From: UBA3941 sp002385665
Lineage (GTDB): Bacteria; Bacillota; Clostridia; Caldicoprobacterales; UBA3941
NCBI GenBank assembly: GCA_050949255.1
Contig: JBMNFJ010000007.1
Coordinates: forward strand, 1 to 64,000
Reading direction: 5' to 3'
DNA length: 64,000 bases
In this document: positions 35,545 to 44,647 of the stretch, one piece after another
Position numbering within the stretch: the first letter of the stretch is position 1
How the letters are laid out: each line of letters starts with the position of its first letter
Made by a program: the position numbers and the translations under genes
The notes under the pieces: generated by a model
The model's input: the letters and a program-made list of their open reading frames with translations, nothing else
What the model was told of the DNA's origin: nothing
The model's database searches: none

Positions 35545-35603
35545 TGACAAGGGGACGTTTCGTTTGTCAACTTTTTTGTGACAAACGAAACGTCCCCTTG
35601 TCA
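35545..35603. repeat. REP-like repeat pair, head-to-head (copies 1a and 1b)
   Basis: Two perfect 25-base copies of the repeat in opposite orientation (35545-35569 and 35579-35603) around a 9-base loop. The plus-strand copy starts TGACAAACGAAACG and ends TCCCCTTGTCA. The pair forms a 25-bp hairpin and ends 5 bases before the GH127 stop codon region at 35609. It is the only inverted pair seen and recalls BIME-type REP doublets. It can also serve as a terminator. Confidence 0.85.
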
Positions 35604-35608
35604 TCTTG

Positions 35609-37537
35609 TCAGCATTCGTGGACCCAGACCGTCATTTCGCCGGGTTCACGGTTGACCCATGCATAGTAGGGTATAAAGGTGAGTTTGACAGGTTCGTATT
35701 CAATGCAGGCGTCAGCCTTATAAAGATCCCCATCCCAGGCCTCCAACCTGGCTTTTTTGCCCTGGGCAGTTATTATGTTGACCCCACCCAAGGTGTCTTT
35801 ACAGAAGGACATTTCCAGTGGTGAATCCTTGGGAAGTACCATGGTTTGAAGGCCGGGGCCGTTATCCACTTCCTCCAGGCAGTATATTATGGGTCCGGAC
35901 TGGATGGCCACCTTGCCGGCATTGGCCCTGACAAGGGGGTTGGACCTAACCCTGACAGGCTCCATGGCAAAGTTCATTTCCACCTTGTCCCCATTCTCCC
36001 ACCTGCGCTTGATTATGGCATAACCGTCTGCCATGACTTCGGCAATATCTATCTCCTGGCCGTTGACGGATATCCTGGCATCACGGCACCCTCCGGGAAT
36101 CCGAAGGGCTAGATTGAACTCCTTTGAGCCATCCAAATTCACGCTGATTCCAACATTTCCATCCCATGGATAGTCGGTGGTCTGTGTGATACCTATTTTC
36201 TCTCCTTCAACATTCATCTCCGCCCTGCTGGCTACATAAAGATGGGTATAGACGGTATTGTCCTTAATGTCATATATATAATGGCCTATGGAAGCCAGGA
36301 GCCTTGCAATGTTTGGAGGACAGCAGGCACATGCAAACCATTTTTGACGGACTGGCTTTACATGCTTAAAACCTGCATTCTTTTCGCAGGCTTCCGGATT
36401 AACCTCCAAGGGATTGACATAGAAGAATGACTTTCCGTCCAGGGACATACCGCTGATTACCCCGTTATAAAGGGCTCTTTCCATGACATCGGCATAAGAG
36501 CCTTTAGGCTCTGCCTTCAACATCCTCTTGGCAAAGAAGACCAGAGCTATGGCTGCACAGGTTTCCCCGTAGACGGTGTCATTGGGGAGATCGTAATCGA
36601 AGGTAAAGGATTCGCCAAATACCTGGGAACCCACAGCTCCCGTTATATACATCCTCTTGTACACTATATTGTTCCATAGCCTGCGGCAGACTTCCAACAG
36701 TTCTTCGTCCCCGGTCTCCATGGCCACATCCGCCATTCCGGAATACATGTACAGGGCTCTGACGGCATGCCCTACGGCCTCCTTTTGTTCCCTGACGGGC
36801 AGATGGGCCTGATCATAATGTCTGCCCATATTCCGATGTCCGGGCCAAAACTCCTTTCTGCCCCTTTTTTCAAACTCTATATCGAAATAATACGGCTGTT
36901 TGCCCCTCTCGTCCAAAAAGTATTTTGCGAGTTTTAAGTATTTTCTGTTCCCAGTGGCCTTGTAGAGCCTAACCAGGGCCAGTTCGATCTCCTGATGGCC
37001 GGGGTAGCCCTTTTTCTTGCCTTCCTCGGGTCCAAACACAGAGTCTATATGGTCTGCAAACCTGGCCATTATGTCCATAAACTTTCGCTTACCCGTTACT
37101 TCATAATAGGCAACGGCGGCCTCTATCATGTGCCCTGCGCAATAGAGCTCATGGCATTCCTCCAGATTGGTCCATCTTTTATCCGGTTCCTTAACAATAA
37201 AATAGGTGTTTAAATAGCCGTCCGGTTGCTGGGCTCTACCGATTAGATCGATGACTTGATCTGCCCTTGCTTCTAGTTCCGGATCGGGATAGGTCTCCAG
37301 GCTGTATGCTACGGCTTCCAGCCACTTTGCAACGTCGCTGTCCTGAAAGACCATCCCATAGAACTCGCCCTCTTCTTCGCCGGCGGCAATGCGGAAATTA
37401 CGAATGGCCGCGCTGGGCTCTGCATCTGCTATATTATCGTTCAATGCATCCCATTGATAGGGGATTACCTCATCCCGTATTAGTTTTGTGTAGGTGGACC
37501 AGAAGTTGTCATTAATGCTAATGTTGATATCCTTCAT
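35609..37537 (-). CDS. GH127 beta-L-arabinofuranosidase (HypBA1-like)
   Basis: A 642-residue GH127 enzyme. Comparison with HypBA1 (acid/base E322; zinc ligands E338, C340, C417, C418) gives clear equivalents: E309 in FGESF, E325 and C327 in YGETCAAIA, and C405-C406 in FACACCPPNIARLLAS. The 16-residue spacing E309-E325 and the E-x-C pattern are the same. It should release beta-1,2-linked L-arabinofuranose with a zinc-bound cysteine nucleophile, in the cytoplasm since no signal is present. It lies 322 bases downstream of the GH95 gene. A REP-like inverted pair abuts its 3' end. Confidence 0.92.
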   Translation of the reverse strand: MKDINISINDNFWSTYTKLIRDEVIPYQWDALNDNIADAEPSAAIRNFRIAAGEEEGEFYGMVFQDSDVAKWLEAVAYSLETYPDPELEARADQVIDLIGRAQQPDGYLNTYFIVKEPDKRWTNLEECHELYCAGHMIEAAVAYYEVTGKRKFMDIMARFADHIDSVFGPEEGKKKGYPGHQEIELALVRLYKATGNRKYLKLAKYFLDERGKQPYYFDIEFEKRGRKEFWPGHRNMGRHYDQAHLPVREQKEAVGHAVRALYMYSGMADVAMETGDEELLEVCRRLWNNIVYKRMYITGAVGSQVFGESFTFDYDLPNDTVYGETCAAIALVFFAKRMLKAEPKGSYADVMERALYNGVISGMSLDGKSFFYVNPLEVNPEACEKNAGFKHVKPVRQKWFACACCPPNIARLLASIGHYIYDIKDNTVYTHLYVASRAEMNVEGEKIGITQTTDYPWDGNVGISVNLDGSKEFNLALRIPGGCRDARISVNGQEIDIAEVMADGYAIIKRRWENGDKVEMNFAMEPVRVRSNPLVRANAGKVAIQSGPIIYCLEEVDNGPGLQTMVLPKDSPLEMSFCKDTLGGVNIITAQGKKARLEAWDGDLYKADACIEYEPVKLTFIPYYAWVNREPGEMTVWVHEC

Positions 37538-37859
37538 ACTAGCTTCCCTTCCCTCTGTAGTTTCTATTTCGGTTCCAATTTTTTCTGTTTCCTAAAATCC
37601 CTGAATTGGCTTAATTTTACAGAATCGGCTCAATATTGGTCCAATACTGATTTAAGGACTAAATGATTCTATACTCTAAGCCTGTTTCTTAAGCTAAAAC
37701 CTTAAGCCCATCTTTATGGTTATCCTAAAAAGAATACCTGACTAATACAAGATCTAAATTCAGTAGGCATTGGTAAAATAGTAGGGTAGATGATACTAAT
37801 ACGATGCTAATCATACATAATCCAGTACGCATTGGAAAATGGTCCTATGCAGACTGTTC
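37538..37859. other. 322-base gap between GH95 and GH127 genes with direct repeat
   Basis: No gene is seen. An imperfect 20-base direct repeat is present: CAGTAGGCATTGGTAAAATA at 37761-37780 and CAGTACGCATTGGAAAATGG at 37823-37842, with starts 62 bases apart. It may be a regulator-binding pair upstream of the GH127 gene or a decayed duplication. Confidence 0.3.
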
Positions 37860-40211
37860 TCAATGACTAAACATATGCTCCTTTACCGTATAGTTTTCTC
37901 CCTTAACAATACCCATCTGCAGGGATTTTCCCCGATAGACAAAGGTAACCCGCCTGCTCTCTTCCGATCTGGTATAAAAGTCCATTTTTACCAGCCTGCC
38001 ATTACGAAATGTTATATCGGTTACAATCCCGCCTTTTGCGCATAGGCCCTTAATCCGTCCATTGGCAAACTCATCCGGCAGGGCGGGGAGTATCAGTACC
38101 TTGTCATCATAGCTTTGCAGGAATAGTTCGGCAATACCCGCACAGGCGCCAAAGTTTCCGTCAATTTGGAAGGGAGGATGGGCGTCGAAAAGATTGGCAT
38201 AGGTTCCTCCGCCATCGGTATAATTCGTATTCCTTTCACTGACATATCGTAGCTGGCGCTTTAGAAGTTTCAATGCCCGGTTTCCATCATGAAGCCTGGC
38301 CCAGGTATTTATCTTCCAGCCAAGGCTCCACCCTGTTCCATCATCCCCGCGAAGATCCAGGGATCTCCTGCAGGCCTCAGCCAGTTCCGGCGTATCCAGC
38401 TGGGTTATCTCGGTACCCGGGTGCAGGGGATAGATATGGGAGATATGCCTGTGGTGTGGCTCCGGCTCCCCAAACTCCTCTTCCCATTCCAGGAACTGTC
38501 CCTTTGATCCAATCTTGTATGGATAAAGCCTTGGAATCCTGTCCTTTATCGCAGGGATCAATTCATCTTCTATACTCAGGGCTTCGCAGCATTTCAGAAA
38601 ATTGGAGAATACCTCCTTAACGATAGCGATGGTCATAGTGGCAGTCTTTGAGACCTTGCGTACCTCACCTTCATAGATAAAGGCGTTTTCCGGAGAGGTG
38701 GTGGGAGACATGACAAGGTAACCGTTCTCATCCTCTGACAGCATGTCTATATAGAATAGGGCCGCGTCCCTAATAGCCGGATAGGCCTTGTATTTCAGGA
38801 ACTCCTTGTCCAATGTATATTCATAATGTTCAAAGAGGTGGTGGCATAGCCAGCCCGCTGCCATAGGCCAGAAGGCGTATCCTGCCGTTCCTCTGCCAAA
38901 ATCACCAACGGGATTAGATAACCTCCATAAATCCGTGTTGTGGTGGGCTGTGAAGCCCCTGGCCCCATAGTGTAGCTTAGCCGTCTTTGCCCCTGTGACC
39001 CGCAGTTCATCTATCAGACGGAACAGAGGCTCATGTAATTCTGAGAGATTGCATATTTCCGCCGGCCAGTAATTCATCTCGGTGTTTATGTTCAATGTGT
39101 AATTGCTGCTCCAGGGCGGTTGTAACTCCTTATTCCATATCCCCTGTAGGTTGGCCGGTTGGGTGCCCTCTCTGGAACTGGCAATCAACAGATAGCGGCC
39201 ATATTGGAAGATGAGTTCATACAGGCCCTTATCGTCCTGGGTTTCCTGGAACATCTCCAGTCTTCTATCGGTCGGTATGTCATCCTTGTTATCGGCATCC
39301 AGGTCCAGAACAACTCGATTGTATAGTTCCTGATAGTCATCAATGTGACGGACCTTTAAGTCATCAAATGCCTGGCTTTGGATTCTCATATGGTCATCAT
39401 GGCAGTCCCTTATGTAATCCTTCCCTTCAAGATAGGGCTGTTTGTCAAAGCCGTTAAAGCTGGTACGGATACAAAGCTTTATGACAACGCTATTGGCCGC
39501 TTCCACCTGGATACTATGGTCCCTGGCGAAAACCTTACCCCCATCGTTTTCTAAAATAGCTGCGGCCCGAAACCTGATCCCCTTTTTATGATCCTCTTCC
39601 TCATAGACAATCGGGTTGTCAGAGCCCCTATAGTTTGGCTCCGCATGGGACGGGCATATTCCATCTAAAAATATGGTATTGTCACCAGTAGTAACAATGG
39701 ACTTTAGCTGGCTGTCAAAGGAGGCTGAAAAACTGATAGATTGAGGCTTATCCGCAGAAAGCCTTATAACCATGCACTGATCGGGATGGGAAATGAAGGC
39801 CTCCCTTTTATAGCAAACTCCCTGGTGTAGGAAGCTTGTAGTGACTATAGCGGTATCGAGGCTTAGTTCCCGGTAATAGTCCGTAACGCTCTCCCTGTTG
39901 ATGACAGGAAAGTCCAGCCTTAGGTCCCCAAGGGGCATATAGGACTGGGTGTATTGGCCCAGCATATGATCCTCTATATACTCCTCGGCTTCCTTGTACC
40001 TGTTTTCTTTTATGAGCGCAAGAGCTTTCGGGTAATGTATCGCAGCATCAGCCACGTTGGTATCCCTGGGATATCCTGACCAAAGGGTGTCCTCATTAAG
40101 CATAATCACGTCCCTGTCAGGATTGGAAAAAAGCATTGCTCCTATTCTTCCGTTGCCCAGGGGCAGGGCCTCTACCCATTCTTCAGCCGGCCTGTCGTAC
40201 CAAAGCCTCAT
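37860..40211 (-). CDS. GH95 family alpha-L-fucosidase/alpha-L-galactosidase
   Basis: A 783-residue GH95 protein with all recognisable blocks. N-terminal beta domain beginning LWYDRPAEEWVEALPLGNGRIGAM and NEDTLWSG; then the (alpha/alpha)6 barrel with NLQGIWNKELQPPWSSNYTLNIN, NYWPAE, the acid region TSPEN and the C-terminal FQIDGNFG. These match Afc-type enzymes that cleave alpha-1,2-L-fucosyl or alpha-L-galactosyl ends by inversion. No signal peptide, so the substrate is imported. The ATG at 40211 has GGAGGTACAG upstream and is preferred over 40265. It follows the UroD-type gene by 117 bases. Confidence 0.92.
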   Translation of the reverse strand: MRLWYDRPAEEWVEALPLGNGRIGAMLFSNPDRDVIMLNEDTLWSGYPRDTNVADAAIHYPKALALIKENRYKEAEEYIEDHMLGQYTQSYMPLGDLRLDFPVINRESVTDYYRELSLDTAIVTTSFLHQGVCYKREAFISHPDQCMVIRLSADKPQSISFSASFDSQLKSIVTTGDNTIFLDGICPSHAEPNYRGSDNPIVYEEEDHKKGIRFRAAAILENDGGKVFARDHSIQVEAANSVVIKLCIRTSFNGFDKQPYLEGKDYIRDCHDDHMRIQSQAFDDLKVRHIDDYQELYNRVVLDLDADNKDDIPTDRRLEMFQETQDDKGLYELIFQYGRYLLIASSREGTQPANLQGIWNKELQPPWSSNYTLNINTEMNYWPAEICNLSELHEPLFRLIDELRVTGAKTAKLHYGARGFTAHHNTDLWRLSNPVGDFGRGTAGYAFWPMAAGWLCHHLFEHYEYTLDKEFLKYKAYPAIRDAALFYIDMLSEDENGYLVMSPTTSPENAFIYEGEVRKVSKTATMTIAIVKEVFSNFLKCCEALSIEDELIPAIKDRIPRLYPYKIGSKGQFLEWEEEFGEPEPHHRHISHIYPLHPGTEITQLDTPELAEACRRSLDLRGDDGTGWSLGWKINTWARLHDGNRALKLLKRQLRYVSERNTNYTDGGGTYANLFDAHPPFQIDGNFGACAGIAELFLQSYDDKVLILPALPDEFANGRIKGLCAKGGIVTDITFRNGRLVKMDFYTRSEESRRVTFVYRGKSLQMGIVKGENYTVKEHMFSH

Positions 40212-40305
40212 AATCTGTACCTCCACTTTGTTATCTTTTGATTTGCTTGGTGAGAAATTAAACATCTTTTTGTCATCTTTAAAAACGCCTTCTTGTCATA
40301 GAATA

Positions 40306-40330
40306 TGACAGACGAAACGTCCCCTTGTCA
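40306..40330 (+). repeat. REP-like repeat, copy 2, supplying a stop codon
   Basis: Begins TGACAGACGAAACG and ends TCCCCTTGTCA. Its last three bases (40328-40330, TCA) are the TGA stop codon of the UroD-type gene on the minus strand. Confidence 0.85.
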
Positions 40331-41293
40331 CGCGTATAATTCCTTGCCGACCTTGATGAATTCCTGACACATGGTATCTATGGCCTCCTGGGTATGCCCT
40401 GCTCCGACTGGATCAGCGTACCATTGGGGAATGAATCCCCCTTCGGGCCTCCATAAATAACGGAACATGTCACGTACATACCTTTGGATATCATCTTTAC
40501 TTCCATATGCCATAGTCTTTTGGATATCCACCGGTGCAAAGAAGGTTATGCGTCCGCCAAACTTCTCTCCCAGGGTCCTTAATCCCATATTCTCCTGTTG
40601 ATCAATCTGGATCACATCCAGGCCTATTTCGATCAGATCCTCCAAAATATCCATAATATAACCGCAACTATGGAGGAGGGTTAACATCCCGGCCTCATGA
40701 GCCGCTTTATAGATTCTTTCATACCTGGGCTTCCAGATCTCCCTCCAGATATCCGGCCGTATCATAAGCCGGTCCTGCAGACCCCAATCATCGCAGAAGA
40801 AGTATCCGTCAACCCCTTCTTCCGCATACCTTTCTATAGCGTAGAGGTTCATATCAACCAGGATATCCAACAGTTTGCACAGTTCATCCCTGTTCTCATA
40901 GATGTCAGCCCATGTGTTCTCAAGACCTCTGATAAAATGAACTCTTTCATATATGGATATCCCTGATCCCAGGAGAAACTTATCCCCTGCCCTCTCTCTG
41001 GCTCCTTTTAAGTTTTTCCATCTTGCAGGATCTGTTATATCCGGTATCTTTAGCTTGGGAAAATCGTCCCAGCTCTTAAGGGGAAAATCCTTGACCTCCC
41101 CAAGGTTGCTTCTTCCAATGTTACCCCAGACCGCTCCCCATTCATCAATCCCCTTTGAGGGCCTGGCATCAGGGGACGGATCCATGCCTATCCATGCAAA
41201 GTCAGTACCGTATCCAGGAGCCAGATCGTAAACCAAACGGTCAGGTCCTTTGAATGTAATTGTTTTTATGACCTGTTCTCTACTACTGTACAT
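40328..41293 (-). CDS. Uroporphyrinogen decarboxylase-family (corrinoid/THF methyltransferase-type) protein
   Basis: A 321-residue UroD-fold TIM barrel. It lacks the substrate-binding N-terminal motifs of true HemE. The segment LLHSCGYIMDILEDL at 206-220 has H208-x-C210-G, the zinc pair typical of MtaA/MtbA-like methyltransferases that move methyl groups from a corrinoid protein. EEGVDGYFFCDDWGLQD at about 158-174 is the usual second active-site strand. In this glycan locus a role in O-demethylation of methylated sugars is possible, but no corrinoid protein is seen nearby. Its stop codon is made by the REP-like repeat at 40306-40330. It precedes the GH95 gene. Confidence 0.75.
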   Translation of the reverse strand: MYSSREQVIKTITFKGPDRLVYDLAPGYGTDFAWIGMDPSPDARPSKGIDEWGAVWGNIGRSNLGEVKDFPLKSWDDFPKLKIPDITDPARWKNLKGARERAGDKFLLGSGISIYERVHFIRGLENTWADIYENRDELCKLLDILVDMNLYAIERYAEEGVDGYFFCDDWGLQDRLMIRPDIWREIWKPRYERIYKAAHEAGMLTLLHSCGYIMDILEDLIEIGLDVIQIDQQENMGLRTLGEKFGGRITFFAPVDIQKTMAYGSKDDIQRYVRDMFRYLWRPEGGFIPQWYADPVGAGHTQEAIDTMCQEFIKVGKELYA

Positions 41294-41398
41294 AATGTAG
41301 CCCCCCTTATCATCTAAACATATTAAGTTATTGCTTTGGAAACTTCAGTACATAGCTTTTAGTGATGCGGATAATTTATAATCATTGGCTTTTTACTT

Positions 41399-41531
41399 AT
41401 CGAAACCCGCCACTTATTGAAACTTGTTGCTGATTTAAACTTGTCATCCATTGGAATTTACTACTGGAATTTCACCGCTGGTTGAAGCTTGCTATCCATT
41501 GAAACCTACCACTGATTAAAACCAGACAATT
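41399..41531. repeat. Degenerate 17-bp tandem repeat, eight units
   Basis: Eight consecutive units, seven exactly 17 bases long and one of 14 (41467-41480). Examples: ATTGAAACTTGTTGCTG (41416-41432), ATTTAAACTTGTCATCC (41433-41449), ATTGGAATTTACTACTG (41450-41466), ATTGAAACCTACCACTG (41498-41514). The shared core is ATTGAAAC. It occupies most of the gap between the PD-(D/E)XK-like gene and the UroD-type gene. The units have diverged, so the array is old. Function unknown. Confidence 0.7.
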
Positions 41532-41559
41532 TTGGAGTGGAAAGCATCGCTTCTCATTC

Positions 41560-42177
41560 TTATATAACGATTCTAATGAAATTGTCGACGCTATCTTGAG
41601 AGTAATCGATTTTCACCAAATCAAAATCTTTACTTACTCTACTGATGGGGTTGGATGATTCGCCCTTATGAAGGTACAATAATATATTTCTTATTTCAGG
41701 CAGAGAAGAAAAATGACTCTTTATTGTCTCTAAGAGGGTCTGTAAGTTGGATGCCAAAAGAGAGCCGACAGGTGCCAGGGGTTTTTCTACGCCCATATGT
41801 TTTGTAGTTTTCCCGACCTTTCGTACAAAGCTGGACCAATCCGGAAAATCCCCTTTAAACCATTGGCAAATATAGAATTTCATTACCTCATGTCTGAACT
41901 TTTGTTCATCCCGTAACTCCAAAATGCCGTTCTTGTTCTCTGAAGATCCATCCCACTTACTTTCTCCCAGGTAGATGCGTTCTTTCGAAAGAATAATAAA
42001 ATCAAATTCCCCAAACTGTGCACTCTTCTCGCCTCCACGCCGTCCAAAGCTGGGGCGAAAGAATACCTTGCACCTTGATACATCGCTATTGTCATTCAGT
42101 TCCTGCAAAATAGCATGAAGCTTATTCTTTATTGCCCATAGGGTTAAGGCATCCTCGCCATAGCCTATTATCTCCAT
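41560..42177 (-). CDS. PD-(D/E)XK nuclease-superfamily-like protein
   Basis: A 205-residue protein with no close family that I recognise. It contains FGEFDFIILSKERIYLGESKWD at about residues 55-76. This is the classic D-x(n)-E-x-K pattern of the restriction-endonuclease-like fold: acidic residue on one strand, ExK on the next. The flanking helices (LTLWAIKNKLHAILQEL and FRHEVMKFYICQWFKG) fit that fold. It may be a DNA- or RNA-cleaving enzyme, perhaps a stand-alone defence or repair protein. No methyltransferase or helicase partner lies beside it. The ATG at 42177 follows GGGGG; starts at 42189 and 42210 are also possible. It lies alone among glycan genes. Confidence 0.6.
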   Translation of the reverse strand: MEIIGYGEDALTLWAIKNKLHAILQELNDNSDVSRCKVFFRPSFGRRGGEKSAQFGEFDFIILSKERIYLGESKWDGSSENKNGILELRDEQKFRHEVMKFYICQWFKGDFPDWSSFVRKVGKTTKHMGVEKPLAPVGSLLASNLQTLLETIKSHFSSLPEIRNILLYLHKGESSNPISRVSKDFDLVKIDYSQDSVDNFIRIVI

Positions 42178-42349
42178 GATTACCCCCATAAATTTGTTAT
42201 GAATGGACAACTATTTTGGATTGCCCGGATTTTACTTTGTTCATGACGTTCTTATTGTACGGATTTTTTATATCGCTATGTTTTAATAGGTAACAAAGGA
42301 AACGTCTCCATCTCATACAACCATCTTCCGAACTTTTCCCTGAAATATA

Positions 42350-42374
42350 TGACAAACGAAACGTCCCCTTGTCA
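42350..42374 (+). repeat. REP-like repeat, copy 3
   Basis: Begins TGACAAACGAAACG and ends TCCCCTTGTCA, directly abutting the stop codon (42375-42377) of the GH50-like gene. A more decayed copy (ACAAAGGAAACGTCTCC) lies at about 42292-42309. Confidence 0.85.
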
Positions 42375-44372
42375 TCAGAAACCTACTCTGGGGATTTCTT
42401 CGGGTAGCTGGTCATAGTTCTTGCGCATGCCGGCAGCTACTTCATACAAGATCTTGTTGGTCTCTATAATCTTCTCCACAAACTCCTTATAGGGTTTGTT
42501 ACAAATATCCACACAGCCTATCTGGAAATTCTCCCCGTCAAACCTTCCCAATGCTGCCTGGTCATTTAAGGTAAAATGGTGAGCACCTACGAAATACTTG
42601 CTGGTAGCACCGGTTTCCATATAGTATCGATAGGCTTTCCCGCGTTCCTCCTGGGTAGTAACCCCACATATTCCCGTTGCCGGCAGTCCTCTATCCAAAG
42701 CTCCATGATGAAATTCGCCTATCATCACCGGCAGGCCCGTAATCCTTCCTATATTCTCCACGTCATCGTATGGAGTGGTTTTATAGCAGTTGATGGAGAA
42801 AACATCAAAATTATCGTAGCCTGCCAACAGGCTTTCATTGGTTATATAGGCGTACCGCATACCCAGGTTCATATGATTGGGATCTACCTTCCTGCAGGCC
42901 AGGCTGGGGATCTCCACATATGCACGGATCATTTTCTTTGAGAATTCGTCCAGATCCCGGGAAGCATTATCTGAAAGCTTTGAAGCCTCGCGGATTCCTT
43001 TCTTTAGTTCCTCAAAACCGGATAGATTGAGGTTCCATGCCCGGTTAAATTCCTTAATATCCCCATGATAACGCTTTGAAAGAAAATCGATAAGTGTATC
43101 CTTTGATTCTAAATCTTCCCTGTTTTCCAGGAGCTCTTCCGCTATATTAAGGTCGTGAATGAAAGCCCATTGGGGTTCGTTCCTGAGAAAATACCCGATC
43201 ATATAAGGATCTTTATCAAATTGCTTAAGCTGTTGGGCAAATTTATTGGAGTTCTCCTGATATTCACTGCTGAATACGTCCGGAAAATCCCTGAAAACCC
43301 TTTTTGTGGTGTCCGGGAAATCCTGTAACGGCCAGACATATGGCATTTTCGCATATTTTATGAATTCGAGGGAGGACCAGTTTCCGATGGTATTAAAACC
43401 CCATTCTATAAGCCTGCGTCTGGTTATCTTTGCCCACTTATCCCACCAGTTCTCGCCAAAGACCCTGATCAGATTCGCGATGGCAAAATCAAAATATTCC
43501 AGGTCTCCGTCTTTGGTCAGGGCTCCCCTGTATCTACCATCTTCATCGGGGAGCCACGTATGGAGCTTCCTGATTCCGTCGATTCTCCCTGCTACTTCGG
43601 GTCTCACACAGTCCAATCCTATACTCTGGAATACATAACCCTCGGGGTCAACCAGCCACCATCGTTCCCCGTCCCACTGGGTTCTAAAGTAACCGGTGCC
43701 TTCGAATTTCTTATCCTTCCATCCCCCGTATTCGCTCCAATTGCTAAAAAAGGGAATATCGTCCGGCTTATCAGCCTCCTCCAGGTTTTTCTTAAGCTCA
43801 TCCAGGTCTTTGGTTTTGCCCGGCCACTCGCGGTTGATGAACTGTCCCATCTCATCCACCAGTTTCACGTCAGGTAGAGGATAATCCGGTTCGACATCGG
43901 ATAGATAGAAATTAAAGATCTCTACCTTTTGGGGACTAAAGCTCTTCATAGTCCCAATGGCAAACCGGTCTATTTCGTCTATGGAAACCTTGTTACCAAA
44001 AACTACGGTCTTTAGCTTGCCGGGGGTCCTGTCTAAGAACATCTTCTGGGAGTTTAACGCTTCAAGGGGGAAGGATAACCTGGTTTTGAGTTCAGGTAAC
44101 AGCCCCAAGGTCACAGTAAAATCGGCTTCATCCGTGTTATTGTCCTTTTTCCAAAAGGACAAGGTAACACCTACAACCCAGTTCTCATGGTTGATTGCAT
44201 CAATGACGATATACTTTTTATCTTTCCAATCAATGCCGCCTAAGGATCCTGGCTTGCCACAGATTTGCAGCCTGCCGCCCTCTTTGCCACATATAAGGAT
44301 AGTGCTGTCCCGGCCATCCAGAACCTCGCAATTGATAGGTGTGAACTGCCTAATATCGAAACTTTTTATCAT
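42375..44372 (-). CDS. GH50-like (clan GH-A) beta-agarase/beta-galactosidase-type enzyme
   Basis: A 665-residue protein. Residues 1-180 form a beta-sandwich with weak CBM-like features; the TIM barrel follows from about 220. The acid/base is likely E399 in GYFLRNEPQWAF and the nucleophile E553 in VMIGEFHHGALDRG. The NEP and GEFHxGALDRG motifs are those of GH50 agarases and relatives. It should retain configuration and cleave a beta-galactoside in the cytoplasm; whether agarose-derived or plant galactan oligomers are the substrate is open. It lies between the nuclease-like gene and the FAD oxidoreductase. A repeat copy abuts its stop and four more lie upstream. Confidence 0.72.
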   Translation of the reverse strand: MIKSFDIRQFTPINCEVLDGRDSTILICGKEGGRLQICGKPGSLGGIDWKDKKYIVIDAINHENWVVGVTLSFWKKDNNTDEADFTVTLGLLPELKTRLSFPLEALNSQKMFLDRTPGKLKTVVFGNKVSIDEIDRFAIGTMKSFSPQKVEIFNFYLSDVEPDYPLPDVKLVDEMGQFINREWPGKTKDLDELKKNLEEADKPDDIPFFSNWSEYGGWKDKKFEGTGYFRTQWDGERWWLVDPEGYVFQSIGLDCVRPEVAGRIDGIRKLHTWLPDEDGRYRGALTKDGDLEYFDFAIANLIRVFGENWWDKWAKITRRRLIEWGFNTIGNWSSLEFIKYAKMPYVWPLQDFPDTTKRVFRDFPDVFSSEYQENSNKFAQQLKQFDKDPYMIGYFLRNEPQWAFIHDLNIAEELLENREDLESKDTLIDFLSKRYHGDIKEFNRAWNLNLSGFEELKKGIREASKLSDNASRDLDEFSKKMIRAYVEIPSLACRKVDPNHMNLGMRYAYITNESLLAGYDNFDVFSINCYKTTPYDDVENIGRITGLPVMIGEFHHGALDRGLPATGICGVTTQEERGKAYRYYMETGATSKYFVGAHHFTLNDQAALGRFDGENFQIGCVDICNKPYKEFVEKIIETNKILYEVAAGMRKNYDQLPEEIPRVGF

Positions 44373-44439
44373 CTATGCTGTTCCTCCCTGAAATATTTGG
44401 TGACTAGCCAAACATCACTTTGCTATAATTAAAGATTTG

Positions 44440-44636
44440 GAAACAAAGGAAACGTCCCTTTGACATGTATAATATTTGTGACAAAGAATACGTCCCCTTG
44501 TCATATATCTTGGCATATCGTGCGTTGCCTTGACATGTGACAAGCGAAACGTCCCTTTGTCATGATATCTTTCCTCTTGCTAACGTTGATACTGCTTCTT
44601 GAAAGAAAATATGACAAACGAAACGTCCCCTTGTCA
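44440..44636 (+). repeat. Array of four REP-like repeats (copies 4-7)
   Basis: Copies at about 44440-44466 (decayed), 44479-44503 (TGACAAAGAATACG variant), 44538-44562 (TGACAAGCGAAACG variant) and 44612-44636 (canonical). All point the same way. They fill the gap between the FAD oxidoreductase stop and the GH50-like start, with centres 39-74 bases apart. The last copy ends 11 bases before the FAD gene's stop codon. Confidence 0.82.
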
Positions 44637-44647
44637 TCTTTCCTGTG

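Noticed and set aside
35545..35603. Ordinary terminator only
   Set aside because: The same 25-base sequence recurs about 17 times in single copies, many without T runs, so it is primarily a repeat family.
41399..41531. CRISPR array
   Set aside because: Units are only 17 bases, diverged, directly abutting without spacers, and there are no cas genes.
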